From the IMG/VR virus record IMGVR_UViG_3300047586_000126, positions 1-34,247 of that record: a stretch of 34,247 nucleotides of DNA. One strand, 5' to 3'. Source of the stretch: a virus. The notes beneath the pieces were generated by a model. The model did not search any database. It was not told the DNA's origin and saw nothing but the letters and a program-made list of their open reading frames with translations. The position numbers and the translations under genes are program-made. This document shows positions 8,912 through 16,737 of this stretch, piece after piece; the stretch's first letter is position 1; the number at the start of each line of letters is the position of its first letter.

Positions 8912-9315
8912 TATGTCCCCCCAAGGACCTTCCTGAGATAGTCGCCGATGACCTTAATATAATCATCCCGGAACATAGGGATTTTCGACTCGAGATACTT
9001 CCGCCCGGATCCGGATAGGGTCCAGTGAATCCTTGCATCCTCGGCCGGCGTGAGTTCATGCCAGCGGGCCGCGTAGGCAATGTTGAAGCCGGCCGCGACC
9101 CCGCTGCCCTTTGCGGCTCCGGCGGGGCGCACTACGCGGCGGGATCTCCAGAGGTGACCCTCGCGGAACGGGGCCCTCGGGGTCCATTGCCCGGCATCGT
9201 CGAGGAGCAGGTTCCCGGCGATAAAGAGCGCCTTGTCGATCTCGGGCGGGACGGAACCATTAACGAGCCGCTTGAATCCCTTATCGAAGTCGCTGAAATC
9301 AACCGTCATGCTCAT
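8911..9315 (-). CDS. HK97 gp10-like neck / tail completion protein
   Basis: A 134-residue protein. The central region around FREGHLWRSRR and the later IAYAARWHEL match the common signature of HK97 gp10-type (minor capsid/tail completion) proteins, where YA...HE follows a beta hairpin. The C-terminal helix carries KYLESKIPMFRDDYIKVIGD, also typical. ATGA overlap with the upstream stopper gene. A second in-frame ATG six bases downstream is an alternative start. Expected role: neck assembly between head and tail. Confidence 0.78.
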   Translation of the reverse strand: MSMTVDFSDFDKGFKRLVNGSVPPEIDKALFIAGNLLLDDAGQWTPRAPFREGHLWRSRRVVRPAGAAKGSGVAAGFNIAYAARWHELTPAEDARIHWTLSGSGRKYLESKIPMFRDDYIKVIGDYLRKVLGGT

Positions 9316-9647
9316 GCCAGGTAAACCTCATAGTGGGGATGGGAAAAGTCCTTCGGCCTCCGGATATCGATGATGGCCCGGTCGAACGGCTGGTCAAGGA
9401 GCACGATTCGGTCCTCATGCAGGAGTTCACGGCCCAGATAGGCGGCCCGCTCGATTTTGTGCGGAAGGTAGACCATCGCCGAGGAGATGACGTTTTCGCC
9501 CTGGAGGTTTCGGACGAGTTGGGTCTTCCAGACGATATATCCCTTGACGTCAACCATCGACCCGGACACCGGCTCACCCCAGGAGTCGTTCCCGTTCCAC
9601 ATGATGATCGTCATCCGGTCGACGCAATAGGCGTTGATCATGCTCAT
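9312..9647 (-). CDS. Head closure / stopper-like neck protein
   Basis: A 111-residue protein starting MSMINAYCVD. The start at 9647 is chosen because an AAGGGGG SD lies about 7 bases upstream and the ATG overlaps the previous stop (ATGA). The frame extends 50 codons further upstream but only as a shadow of the gpF-like gene. The content is beta-strand rich (MTIIMWNG, YIVWKTQLVR, AMVYLP), like stopper proteins that close the connector after packaging. Assigned by position between the gpF-like and gp10-like genes. Confidence 0.68.
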   Translation of the reverse strand: MSMINAYCVDRMTIIMWNGNDSWGEPVSGSMVDVKGYIVWKTQLVRNLQGENVISSAMVYLPHKIERAAYLGRELLHEDRIVLLDQPFDRAIIDIRRPKDFSHPHYEVYLA

Positions 9648-10507
9648 CCGCGTTCCCCCTTGACGGCGATCGCCTCCGGGCTGGTTGGCAGAAGCCCGCA
9701 CTCGCAGTTCGGATGGACCGGCGGCTCGTCCTCGAGCGGCGGGTAATCCGGGTCGTTGCCGGAGATCGAGTAGACCTGGCCGACGTGCGGCGCGCACTCC
9801 TCACAAGGGTTCAGGGGGTTGTCCCATTGGACGAGGTCGTTCTCATATTCTGCGCAGAGGTCGAGCGTCGCCGCCGTCGCTGCGTCAGCGAGCGTCGTCC
9901 GGGCCACAAGGTCGGCATACTTTTTCATCTGATATGTCCGAATCGCCCCATCGACGCAGGCGATCTCGATAAAGGCGTCATCGTGGACGAGGCCCCAAAG
10001 GTAGTCTCGGAGCTGGGAGGAAAGACTCCCCCGGCTGAGTTCGTTTCTCACGGCGTTGTCCGCTATCCGCCCGATGTCGGCCGCGGAATCGGCGTACAAA
10101 TACTCGCGGACCTGGGCTGTCCGGGCCGTCCTTGCGGCCAGGGCCACGGACGCGAGGTATTTATCGACAGTCCCCCGGATGGAGTTGTTCGCCCGCAGCA
10201 ACATGATCATCAGGTCATCGGCGAGCCGGCGCCGTTTGTCGTCCCATGTCCTGCGCCTTGGCTTCCGACCGAGGATCTGGAGCGAGGTCTTCGCGATCCT
10301 GGCTGATTTCGCGTAGGCCTTTCCGATGGACTCCGTGGTCCAACGGTCGGCGGCGACGTTCAGACCTCTCACCATCTCGCCCGTCTTTGCCCGCGCGTCT
10401 GCGGCCCGGGCGTCCGAGTAATTCGCCGGGTCGATGACGAGCAGGACCCGCCGGAGTTCGCGCCCGGTCGCGCCGTAGATCCCCTGAAGCCGCTGTATAT
10501 CATTCAT
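9644..10507 (-). CDS. Minor head protein, Mu gpF / SPP1 gp7-like
   Basis: A 287-residue protein with a long helical N-terminal part and the diagnostic C-terminal putative metal-binding module: C235xxC238, then VGQVYSISG, then PPVHPNCEC with H265, C268 and C270. This pattern defines the phage Mu F-like / minor capsid protein 2 group, which acts in head morphogenesis and is packaged in small numbers. The start has an AGGGCGA SD close upstream. Unusually, it sits downstream of the connector gene and far from the portal, separated from it by the capsid and glycan genes. Confidence 0.85.
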   Translation of the reverse strand: MNDIQRLQGIYGATGRELRRVLLVIDPANYSDARAADARAKTGEMVRGLNVAADRWTTESIGKAYAKSARIAKTSLQILGRKPRRRTWDDKRRRLADDLMIMLLRANNSIRGTVDKYLASVALAARTARTAQVREYLYADSAADIGRIADNAVRNELSRGSLSSQLRDYLWGLVHDDAFIEIACVDGAIRTYQMKKYADLVARTTLADAATAATLDLCAEYENDLVQWDNPLNPCEECAPHVGQVYSISGNDPDYPPLEDEPPVHPNCECGLLPTSPEAIAVKGERG

Positions 10508-10512
10508 TCGCC

Positions 10513-10989
10513 CTAGAACTTGCCGACCTTCGCCTTCGCCGATTTATTTTCGTTCCGCCCGATATCGACGATCCCGAACTCGTTGTAGTCTACGAGCCAC
10601 GGATAAAGGAGGGCCTGGACGGCCGCCGGGACCGGAAGGTCGTCGAGCCGGTTCGGGTCGTACCATTCCTTGACGATCTCGGCCTTGATGACGCCCTGGG
10701 CCTCGAGGCCCTTCCTCCGGTCCTCATCCTCGAGGTGGACGCAAAGATAGTAGGCCTCCTCGGCCTGGGCCTTCGTCAGGATCACCAGGTCGGCCGCGCT
10801 CGCCTGCGCGTAGGTTGGGAGCGCCCATCGCGGGTCGTAGTAGAGCCGGTTATAGGCCTGGAGGAGCACCTTGTCCTTGTACGGTATCCCGGACCCGCTC
10901 CCGAGGCCGTCCCAGCATTCGGTTTCAAGTCGTTCGTCTGTGAAGTAATCATTCGCCTCGTTCACGTCAACGAACCATCCTATCGGCAT
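10513..10989 (-). CDS. Head-tail connector (DnaT-like / gp6-like adaptor)
   Basis: A 158-residue mainly helical protein. The N-terminus (GWFVDVNEANDYFTDERLETECWDGL) has the form seen at the start of many phage connector adaptors, where the motif V..A..YF....W is followed by helices carrying AYNRLYYDPRW. It is the first of the neck genes after the accessory insertion. Strong AGGAGG SD. Expected role: adaptor ring bound to the portal. A ssDNA-binding function suggested by the DnaT-like family name is not supported by anything here. Confidence 0.72.
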   Translation of the reverse strand: MPIGWFVDVNEANDYFTDERLETECWDGLGSGSGIPYKDKVLLQAYNRLYYDPRWALPTYAQASAADLVILTKAQAEEAYYLCVHLEDEDRRKGLEAQGVIKAEIVKEWYDPNRLDDLPVPAAVQALLYPWLVDYNEFGIVDIGRNENKSAKAKVGKF

Positions 10990-11008
10990 GATAGCCTCCT
11001 GTCTGCGC

Positions 11009-11239
11009 TCATAAGAACTGCCTGAGCCTCAGGGCCTCCTCCGCGAATCGGCCCCCGCTTCCATCCCGCGCGGTCCTCAGTATGCCGAAGAACGTCTCCG
11101 AGTCGAGGTGCCAAAAGGCGTCGAGAAACGCGACGAGCGCGGACTTCCTCTTGAGATCCTCAGGATGAAGCGGCGTATGCTTCTCCGCAATCGCCCAAAG
11201 GCTGTCGATCATCGCCTGTGCCGAGTCGGACGCCTGCAT
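11009..11239 (-). CDS. Hypothetical small helical protein
   Basis: A 76-residue, apparently all-helical protein with a central FLDAFWHLDSETFFGIL segment. It starts immediately after the upstream stop (TGA then ATG) with a GAGGGG element about 9 bases upstream. No family recognised. It lies at the boundary between the accessory cassette and the neck genes. It has no signal peptide or membrane segment, so a cytoplasmic or virion role is possible. Confidence 0.6.
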   Translation of the reverse strand: MQASDSAQAMIDSLWAIAEKHTPLHPEDLKRKSALVAFLDAFWHLDSETFFGILRTARDGSGGRFAEEALRLRQFL

Positions 11240-11668
11240 TCAACTGCCCCTCGCATACCCGTAGACCTTGAGGAACAGCGCATCGATCCGCGCCTCAATC
11301 TGCGCCTGCTGGCTTGCCGTCAGACCTCCATGCCGTTCAACGAGAATGTTCCGCACCAACTCGAGATAATCGGACGTGGGGTCATGGTACTGTATCGCCC
11401 CCATTGACGGATGGGCGGGGTCGACGGGCAGACCGTAAAAGTCGGTGGTCAATCCGTCTATGTGCTCGCCCGCGCTTTTGCATGGCGACTCGGGCGTGAG
11501 CATAAACCCCATAGAGTCGTAGGTGTCTGCAGGCACGATACTTATCAATTGTCTCGATGATTGCTGGGCGGAGACAAAGATGGACGTAGCTATAGCCAGC
11601 AGAAGGATTCTTATCCTGCGCAACTTTTTTCTCCTCCTCCTATCCTTCCGCGCCTGCGTCTTTGTCAT
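11240..11668 (-). CDS. Secreted protein with choice-of-anchor-Q-like C-terminal segment
   Basis: A 142-residue protein with a very basic start (KDRRRRKKLRRIR) followed by a hydrophobic stretch (about 21-33), consistent with a signal peptide or signal anchor. The middle part, ESPCKSAGEHIDGLTTDFYG followed by LPVDPAHPSMGAIQYHD, closely follows the pattern SP.(I)DAG....D..G.PR....DIGAYEY that ends beta-helix proteins with the choice-of-anchor Q domain. Here it is present without the beta helix. The C-terminal 50 residues are helical. It follows the PKD lipoprotein by 13 bases, so both may act together outside the cytoplasm. SD weak. Confidence 0.6.
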   Translation of the reverse strand: MTKTQARKDRRRRKKLRRIRILLLAIATSIFVSAQQSSRQLISIVPADTYDSMGFMLTPESPCKSAGEHIDGLTTDFYGLPVDPAHPSMGAIQYHDPTSDYLELVRNILVERHGGLTASQQAQIEARIDALFLKVYGYARGS

Positions 11669-11681
11669 CCCAGTCTGGCTA

Positions 11682-12479
11682 TTACGGGATCATCCTCGAC
11701 ATCGACATCGAGGCTTGGGTTCCGAGCGCGTTCCATACCGTCAGGTTAACGTTGTAACTCCCGGCGACTGTGAATGTATGGGTCGGATTCTGCAGGGTCG
11801 AGGTAGCCGTCCCGTCGCCGAAGTCCCAGAGCCACCTCACCGCGCCTCCCGTCGAAGTGTCCGTGAACTGGCAGACTTGTCCAACTGCGGGTCTATTCGG
11901 ACTCCAGGTAAAATTCGGGACAAGGGCAGGGGCAACCGTCAGGGACAAGGGAGAAGACGTATTCGTCCCATTGGCGTTCGTGACCTTGAGCGTCACGGCA
12001 AACGTCCCGGCCGCAAACTTGTGACTCGCGGCCTGGGTCGCGGCGGTAATGCCATCGCCGAACGTCCAGAGCCAGGCCGTGGGGGTCCCGACCGAGGTGT
12101 CCGTGAAAACGACCGTCGTATCGGCGTCGATAAAGGCCGGCGAATAGCTGAACGAGGCCTTCAGGGCCGCGACGACCGTGATGGTCTGCATAGACGTTTT
12201 CTGTGAACCGTCTGCGCCGGTGATCGTCAGGGAGACCGGAAAAATTCCTGGTCCGGCGAACGTCCCCTTTGGATTCTTCTCCGTGATCCCGGAGACCGTA
12301 TTGATCGCCCAGGTCCAATGGGCGGGATTCCCCGTCGATTGATCGAGGAACTGTACGGTCTCGCCGACCATCGGCGTTTTCGGCGTCCAGGTAAAGGCCG
12401 CCCTGAGTGCCGAGGGGTTCGGGCAGGCGATCATGACCGCGACGGCCAGGATGGCCAGGAGGACGAGTTTCTTTTTCAT
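11682..12479 (-). CDS. Lipoprotein with three PKD domains
   Basis: A 265-residue protein. Residues 1-19 form a lipoprotein signal (KKK, hydrophobic core, lipobox-like MIA-C19). Three PKD-type beta sandwiches follow: about 28-104, 107-184 and 188-260. Domains two and three carry the FGDG motif (140-143 and 220-223), while the first lacks it. Each begins with a F(T/S)(W/Y)(T/S)P strand and ends with a VTL.V..A.G.. strand. PKD domains are usually extracellular adhesion or spacer modules. A lipoprotein in a late phage operon suggests a protein displayed on the infected cell, for example for superinfection exclusion or adhesion (inference). SD AAGGAG is strong. Confidence 0.82.
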   Translation of the reverse strand: MKKKLVLLAILAVAVMIACPNPSALRAAFTWTPKTPMVGETVQFLDQSTGNPAHWTWAINTVSGITEKNPKGTFAGPGIFPVSLTITGADGSQKTSMQTITVVAALKASFSYSPAFIDADTTVVFTDTSVGTPTAWLWTFGDGITAATQAASHKFAAGTFAVTLKVTNANGTNTSSPLSLTVAPALVPNFTWSPNRPAVGQVCQFTDTSTGGAVRWLWDFGDGTATSTLQNPTHTFTVAGSYNVNLTVWNALGTQASMSMSRMIP

Positions 12480-12494
12480 GAATTTTCTCCTTTG

Positions 12495-12812
12495 CTACTT
12501 GGTTCCATAATTCTCTTTCGGTGAATAGGCCAGGACGATGGATAGGCCGCCCGGATACGCGAGATGGGTCCGAAAGTCCTCACCCCGCGCCCCCATCCGT
12601 TGAACTCTGGACGGACTCTCCGGCATCGCCCTCTTGATTGCCGCCAGCAGATTCGGCTCCGCCTGCAGCCGCGGGTCGAAGTACCGGACCATCATCGCGG
12701 AAGTTTCCGGGCTGTATTTCGTATCGATCATGTTCCCGAAGATCTCGAATATGTATTTCTCAACGCTCAGTGCGCAGAGAAGATTATCGAGATTTTTCTT
12801 ATTCAAATTCAT
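12495..12812 (-). CDS. Hypothetical protein following the methyltransferase
   Basis: A 105-residue protein starting MNLNKKNLDNLL. The start at 12812 is preferred over an ATG at 12845 because a perfect AAGGAGG lies 5 bases upstream; the longer form would overlap the methyltransferase stop as ATGA. No family recognised. Predicted mixed helix/strand, with a conserved-looking MMVRYFDPRL segment. It lies between the glycan genes and the PKD lipoprotein. Confidence 0.6.
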   Translation of the reverse strand: MNLNKKNLDNLLCALSVEKYIFEIFGNMIDTKYSPETSAMMVRYFDPRLQAEPNLLAAIKRAMPESPSRVQRMGARGEDFRTHLAYPGGLSIVLAYSPKENYGTK

Positions 12813-12841
12813 AACGGCCTCCTTCGCTTTGCCGTGGTCAA

Positions 12842-13381
12842 TCATGCCGCGCTTCTCGGGTTAAGGACGATATGGAAAAAGAACTCGCCCTTGTCGATAT
12901 TCGCCTCAAGACCCTTGAGGAGCCGGCTCATGCTCTCGTCGTCGTAGATCCGCAGGTGGCCGGGGTCGCGCCGGTCCGTCGTGGGCGTGGTGAGGACGAT
13001 CCGCATCCGCGCCATCCTGACCAGGCCCGCCATGAAAGCGGCATCGTCCTCGACGTGTTCAATCACCTCGGAGCAGACGACGGTGTCGAACTGTAAATCC
13101 GCCCCATCCCTGATGTCCCTGAGAAAGATAAATGGGATATCGGGGAAGAAGTGCCGGGCCTCCGCCACTGTTTCCTCCGAGAAGTCGACGCCGCTCCAGT
13201 TGCCCGGGTGGAATCCCCGCATGATATTGGTCGAATGGCCAAAAGCGCATCCGAGATCGAGGAACGTCTCCCCGACGCACTGGTCGGCGCACCATTTCAG
13301 CCGGTCCTGGTGCTTCGGCCATGCCAGGTGAGTCCAGACCTTCTTGCCCCGCCAGTGCTTTAGGTATTCGGAGACGTTCAT
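12842..13381 (-). CDS. Class I SAM-dependent methyltransferase
   Basis: A 179-residue protein with motif I LDLGCAFGHS (about 41-50), the acidic motif II position SGVDFSEE (63-70), and a motif IV-like VVCSEVIEHVEDD (101-113), as in small cytosolic methyltransferases of the UbiE/sugar-methylation type. The start is at 13381, where ATG overlaps the previous stop (ATGA); the upstream extension of 58 codons is a shadow of the glycosyltransferase gene. Placed in a glycan cassette it most likely methylates a sugar or a glycan end, but the substrate cannot be read from the sequence. Confidence 0.82.
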   Translation of the reverse strand: MNVSEYLKHWRGKKVWTHLAWPKHQDRLKWCADQCVGETFLDLGCAFGHSTNIMRGFHPGNWSGVDFSEETVAEARHFFPDIPFIFLRDIRDGADLQFDTVVCSEVIEHVEDDAAFMAGLVRMARMRIVLTTPTTDRRDPGHLRIYDDESMSRLLKGLEANIDKGEFFFHIVLNPRSAA

Positions 13382-14049
13382 CTTTTCCCTGCATAGTTCT
13401 TGAGGTAATATTCTCGGTAGAAGTCCTGGCGCTGGCCCCGGAGTTTCGGATTCCGGTACATCGCCGTCCCGTCGATGGCCGAGGCCAAGTTCCTGAACCG
13501 CTTCGTCGCCACAACATGCTTCGGCAGCTGTGGATGGGCCCTCATCGCCAGCCAAAGGTCATCGCAGTTTCGCGGGCACCCCCGGACGTCGAATCCGAAG
13601 ACCTCGCGGGCGGCGAGGAGAACGACCCCGCAAAAGTCAACACGGGTCGTCTCCGGCAGGAGATCGCCCCGGAAGAATGTCGTATTTACCCGATAAACCG
13701 GTCCCTGGAACGTATGCCCGAGGGTACCGACGATTCCACCCTTCTCTTTCCAGGCGCCATAAAGGTCCTCGAGGAAGCCAGTGGCCGGGAGGAGATCATC
13801 ATCAGCCAGGCAAACGAGATCACCCTCCGTAAGCAGGGCAAAGGCATAGTCCATCTTCGTCCCAAGGTCCCGGGGCATGGAGAAAATAAGGAGCCGGGGA
13901 TCCTCTGCCCTGGCCTTGAACTTTCCACTGCCGTCGAGTACCCATACCTCGTCGGCCGGCTGCGCGAGCCAGCCGACGATAACGGCGTCAAGCGTATCGA
14001 AGCGGCAGTAGGTCGTAATCAGGACCGAGATTTTCTTTCCGTCGATCAT
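13378..14049 (-). CDS. Family 2-like glycosyltransferase (A)
   Basis: A 223-residue GT-A protein: N-terminal ISVLITTYCRFDTL, an acidic VWVLDGSG segment, and the metal/nucleotide-binding acidic triad at 83-85 (LADDDLLPATGF). Shorter than a typical full GT2, with the acceptor region compact. No membrane segment, so it acts in the cytoplasm. It overlaps both neighbours by the ATGA arrangement and has a GGAG SD. The sugar and acceptor are unknown. Confidence 0.78.
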   Translation of the reverse strand: MIDGKKISVLITTYCRFDTLDAVIVGWLAQPADEVWVLDGSGKFKARAEDPRLLIFSMPRDLGTKMDYAFALLTEGDLVCLADDDLLPATGFLEDLYGAWKEKGGIVGTLGHTFQGPVYRVNTTFFRGDLLPETTRVDFCGVVLLAAREVFGFDVRGCPRNCDDLWLAMRAHPQLPKHVVATKRFRNLASAIDGTAMYRNPKLRGQRQDFYREYYLKNYAGKR

Positions 14050-14846
14050 GGCACCATCTCCGGCAAGATCCCAAACGGCTCGAGAGTCTTCTCGATGATT
14101 TCCCTCCCAAAGTAGAGGCGGACATCCGGGTTTCTTTTCCTCAGGAGCCGTTTGTGCGCCTCGATCTTCGCCTCTGTGTCGAGCACCGGCCAGGTCTCGC
14201 CGAGTTTGAGGACACTATGATTCCATCCATGCTTAACGACGCAGATCCGGTTCCTGCTCAGCGGGGTGGCCGTATGGTCGCCGGCTCCGCCGATTCCTTG
14301 AGGGACAAAGTGCTGGGCCAACATCAGAGGCCAGTTCTTGTATATCGATCTCGGGAGAATATGCGTGAAGAACGGCGAGGAAGGCCGGGAATGGTCACTC
14401 GTGACGTAACGATTGATATAGTCCCAAACGATCCGCGTCTTCCAGGCGAGGACTTCCCGGTTGTTCGAGAACCGAAGCCGCGAGCGGACCTCAGCTAGAC
14501 AATCCCTGTGGAAGAGGTCGTCGCTGTCGATCCGGGTCGTGACGAGGTAATCAGTGTCAATCTTCGCGTATTCCTCCTGGCCGTTGAACCAGCAGACGGT
14601 GACCTCGGGACTCCAGGGATAAGCCTCGAGCCTCGGCCGGTGACGCTCTCCGCATTGGACGAAGATCGCCGCCGGCTTGAACGTCTGATTCCGAAGACTC
14701 TTGAGCGTGAACCGATGGAACCAGTCGAGCCGGAAGTCGATCCATTCCGGCGTGACGAGCTGGTCGGGCCGGTCATAGCCGAGGTAGGTCTCGACGATGA
14801 ATGTCACGCTATAGTCCTTATGCCGGCCAACGATCATCTCAGGCAT
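14046..14846 (-). CDS. Putative rhamnosyltransferase-like glycosyltransferase
   Basis: A 266-residue protein. The strand TTRIDSDDLFHRDCL (about 103-117) contains the acidic cluster expected to bind the nucleotide sugar, and the N-terminal part (WFHRFTLKSLRNQTFKP) resembles the family annotated as putative rhamnosyl transferases. A later conserved-looking HGWNHSV segment may form the acceptor site. The start overlaps the deacetylase gene by 8 bases. No membrane segment. The donor sugar assignment is only a family-level guess. Confidence 0.72.
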   Translation of the reverse strand: MPEMIVGRHKDYSVTFIVETYLGYDRPDQLVTPEWIDFRLDWFHRFTLKSLRNQTFKPAAIFVQCGERHRPRLEAYPWSPEVTVCWFNGQEEYAKIDTDYLVTTRIDSDDLFHRDCLAEVRSRLRFSNNREVLAWKTRIVWDYINRYVTSDHSRPSSPFFTHILPRSIYKNWPLMLAQHFVPQGIGGAGDHTATPLSRNRICVVKHGWNHSVLKLGETWPVLDTEAKIEAHKRLLRKRNPDVRLYFGREIIEKTLEPFGILPEMVP

Positions 14847-15438
14847 CGAGCACTCCCATCGGATAGAAATAGACCCGGTCGGCGTATTTGTAGATCACTC
14901 GAAGTCGCTCAAGTATCGGTTGGTGCAGATAAACAAAGGCGGCCCCCTTCCCTCGGACCGTGTTTTCTAACAATCCACGATGATCGTTCCTCATGCAGTT
15001 CCCTTGGAAAACCCTCATCCTTTTGATCTGGACCGGAGAATAGGTCTTGTCGCCTCCCACCCCGCGCAGGGTCCGGAAGATGTCCAAAAGCACGTCATCG
15101 CTCTGGACTGTCCGGTTCCCCCACGGATATGAATAGTGAAGCGGGGATCGTAACCCATGCTCCCCGAAGAGCCGGAGTCCGGGCATGATCTCGTCGGCCA
15201 TAAAACGGGAAGGGCCTCGCGCCGCGACCTCGGCACCGGCCCTGATATGGTTGAGGCCGTGGAATCCAATGGTGTGGCCGGCGTCCTCAAGCGCCTTCAA
15301 CTTCTTCCAGCCATCATCGGTGAGGTTGGCTAGGTTCGAGGAGTAGAATGTCACCTTGATCCTGCTCTCGGCGAAGGTCGCGTACCATTCGTCAATCCAG
15401 AGATCGTCGAAACTCAGGAAAATAGCCGGGAACATCAT
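14839..15438 (-). CDS. Polysaccharide deacetylase-like protein (NodB homology)
   Basis: A 199-residue protein with NodB-type motifs: SFDD at 9-12 (motif 1), GFHGLNH with H60 and H64 (motif 2, HxxxH spacing) and SYPWGN (a motif 3-like segment). These are the Asp and two His metal ligands of CE4 enzymes that remove N-acetyl groups from sugars. The start at 15438 overlaps the previous stop (ATGA) and has a GGGGGA SD. An upstream ATG at 15480 would add 14 residues. It has no signal peptide, unlike most CE4 enzymes, so the substrate is probably cytosolic. Small for the family. Confidence 0.8.
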   Translation of the reverse strand: MMFPAIFLSFDDLWIDEWYATFAESRIKVTFYSSNLANLTDDGWKKLKALEDAGHTIGFHGLNHIRAGAEVAARGPSRFMADEIMPGLRLFGEHGLRSPLHYSYPWGNRTVQSDDVLLDIFRTLRGVGGDKTYSPVQIKRMRVFQGNCMRNDHRGLLENTVRGKGAAFVYLHQPILERLRVIYKYADRVYFYPMGVLDA

Positions 15439-16094
15439 GCCGTCCCCCATGTCTGGCCGGCCCTTGCGCGCTCCCGGCATAGCAATAGGTCCTGGTGCCG
15501 GAAGGTCCTGGCCTCCTTATGCGTTCGGTCTGGACGCAAACCCAACATGGACGGATGATAATGAGTGAGAATCGCCGCCGGCTCCCGGTGCATCTTGCCG
15601 AGTGACTCGGCGAGCCATTCAATCTCCTGGCAGGCAAAGTGATGGTAGCCGGGATAATAGATCTTCTTCCCAGGATAGCGGAGAAGGAACTTCTGGCCCA
15701 TCAGGACGACCCCTGACCAGGAGAAGTTTGGCAGGTTGGCCTGGTTGAACCCAACAACCCCATTGCCGTCCGGGAAGTGCGACTCATGCGCGGTCACGGC
15801 CGCATCGATCGAACCCGGGGCGAACTCGATGTCATCGACCGCCATAAGGACCGCGTCCTCGGACATCGGCGTCACGACGTTGCGGGCCGCGACGGACCCG
15901 ACCCGGCTCGGGGTGAAGAAGATCTGGGCGATTCTCGGATCATGCTCGTAGATTTCGCCCGTCTTGAAGTCGCCGTCGAATACGATCTTGATGTTGATCG
16001 GCTTCCCGCCGGCCGAGGTGGGGACAGAGTCGAGCATCCGCCCGAGTTTCTCCGCCCGGTTCCGCGTCGCGACGATCAGGTCAATGTATGTCAT
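15435..16094 (-). CDS. Family 2-like glycosyltransferase (B)
   Basis: A 219-residue GT-A protein. The N-terminus YIDLIVATRNRAEKLGRML is the classical GT2 opening, and the VLMAVDDIEFAPGS segment (82-95, D87/D88) supplies the metal-binding acidic pair. The downstream WSGVVLMGQKFLLRY and CQEIEWL segments resemble the acceptor-side ED motif. No membrane helix. It overlaps the upstream transferase by 14 bases and the deacetylase by ATGA. Confidence 0.8.
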   Translation of the reverse strand: MTYIDLIVATRNRAEKLGRMLDSVPTSAGGKPINIKIVFDGDFKTGEIYEHDPRIAQIFFTPSRVGSVAARNVVTPMSEDAVLMAVDDIEFAPGSIDAAVTAHESHFPDGNGVVGFNQANLPNFSWSGVVLMGQKFLLRYPGKKIYYPGYHHFACQEIEWLAESLGKMHREPAAILTHYHPSMLGLRPDRTHKEARTFRHQDLLLCRERARAGQTWGTA

Positions 16095-16737
16095 GGGTCG
16101 TTATCACTCTGAAGGGTTGCCTCTCTGATGGTCCAGTCCACCGATCGATCTGCCGCCTGTAGATCCTCGACTTCTGATACTGTTCGATAACCGGATCCCG
16201 GACGGCCCTCATCGTGTCGAATATCTTGAAGTAGGTCTCGGGGAGGCCAGCGATACGGAGGCCCGCCGCTTGCCTGTCGAGCACTCGCTGGAGGTTCTTC
16301 TGGTCCCAAACATCGGGGTAGAGTTCGTTCTCCGCAATCCAGGCCATGATGAGTTCCCTGGTTGCCTCATTGTTTTTGAGGTAGATCGTCGAACTCACGA
16401 GTTCCTTCCGCGGCCGCGGGGTCCGGTAGTATTTCGATTGGTCGAGGAAGGCGAAGGCGCAATCCACGTCGAGCGAATCGAAGAGCGAGGGATAGGCCAG
16501 GAATATAGCGTCGGCGTCAACGTAGACGATCGGTCGGCCGGCCACCCGCGGATCGTCGAACTTCCAAAGCAGGAAGTGCGCCTTGAACTGCGTATTCTTC
16601 TGCCATGAACCGAGGTTTGGGACCTCGTCGATCAGATAGTCGATTCCGAAGAGCCGGAGGGACGCCTCCAGTTTCGCGGCCTCGGCCTTGTATCCGGTCC
16701 CAGCCGTGTAGTAGGCGACGATGATGAAGGGCGTCAT
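16081..16737 (-). CDS. Nucleotide-sugar transferase with DxD motif (GT8-like)
   Basis: A 218-residue protein with strand-helix opening FIIVAYYTAGTGYKAEA and a clear DxD strand, VYVDADAIF at 71-79, preceded by KAHFLLWKFDD. This order (lysine-rich helix, then YVDADAI) is seen in cytosolic GT-A transferases close to GT8 and related families. The start at 16737 is set by the ATGA overlap with the cupin gene; 67 further codons upstream are a shadow. The SD is weak, so translation is probably coupled. Donor and acceptor unknown. Confidence 0.75.
   Translation of the reverse strand: MTPFIIVAYYTAGTGYKAEAAKLEASLRLFGIDYLIDEVPNLGSWQKNTQFKAHFLLWKFDDPRVAGRPIVYVDADAIFLAYPSLFDSLDVDCAFAFLDQSKYYRTPRPRKELVSSTIYLKNNEATRELIMAWIAENELYPDVWDQKNLQRVLDRQAAGLRIAGLPETYFKIFDTMRAVRDPVIEQYQKSRIYRRQIDRWTGPSERQPFRVITTHDIH

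Noticed and set aside
9648-9797. 50-codon N-terminal extension of the head-closure gene
   Set aside because: Lies fully inside the gpF-like gene in another frame with an Arg-rich shadow composition; the internal ATG has an SD and an ATGA overlap.
12846-13555. Additional start for the methyltransferase upstream of 13381
   Set aside because: The 58 extra codons are antipattern shadow of the glycosyltransferase gene; the ATGA overlap at 13381 is the natural start.
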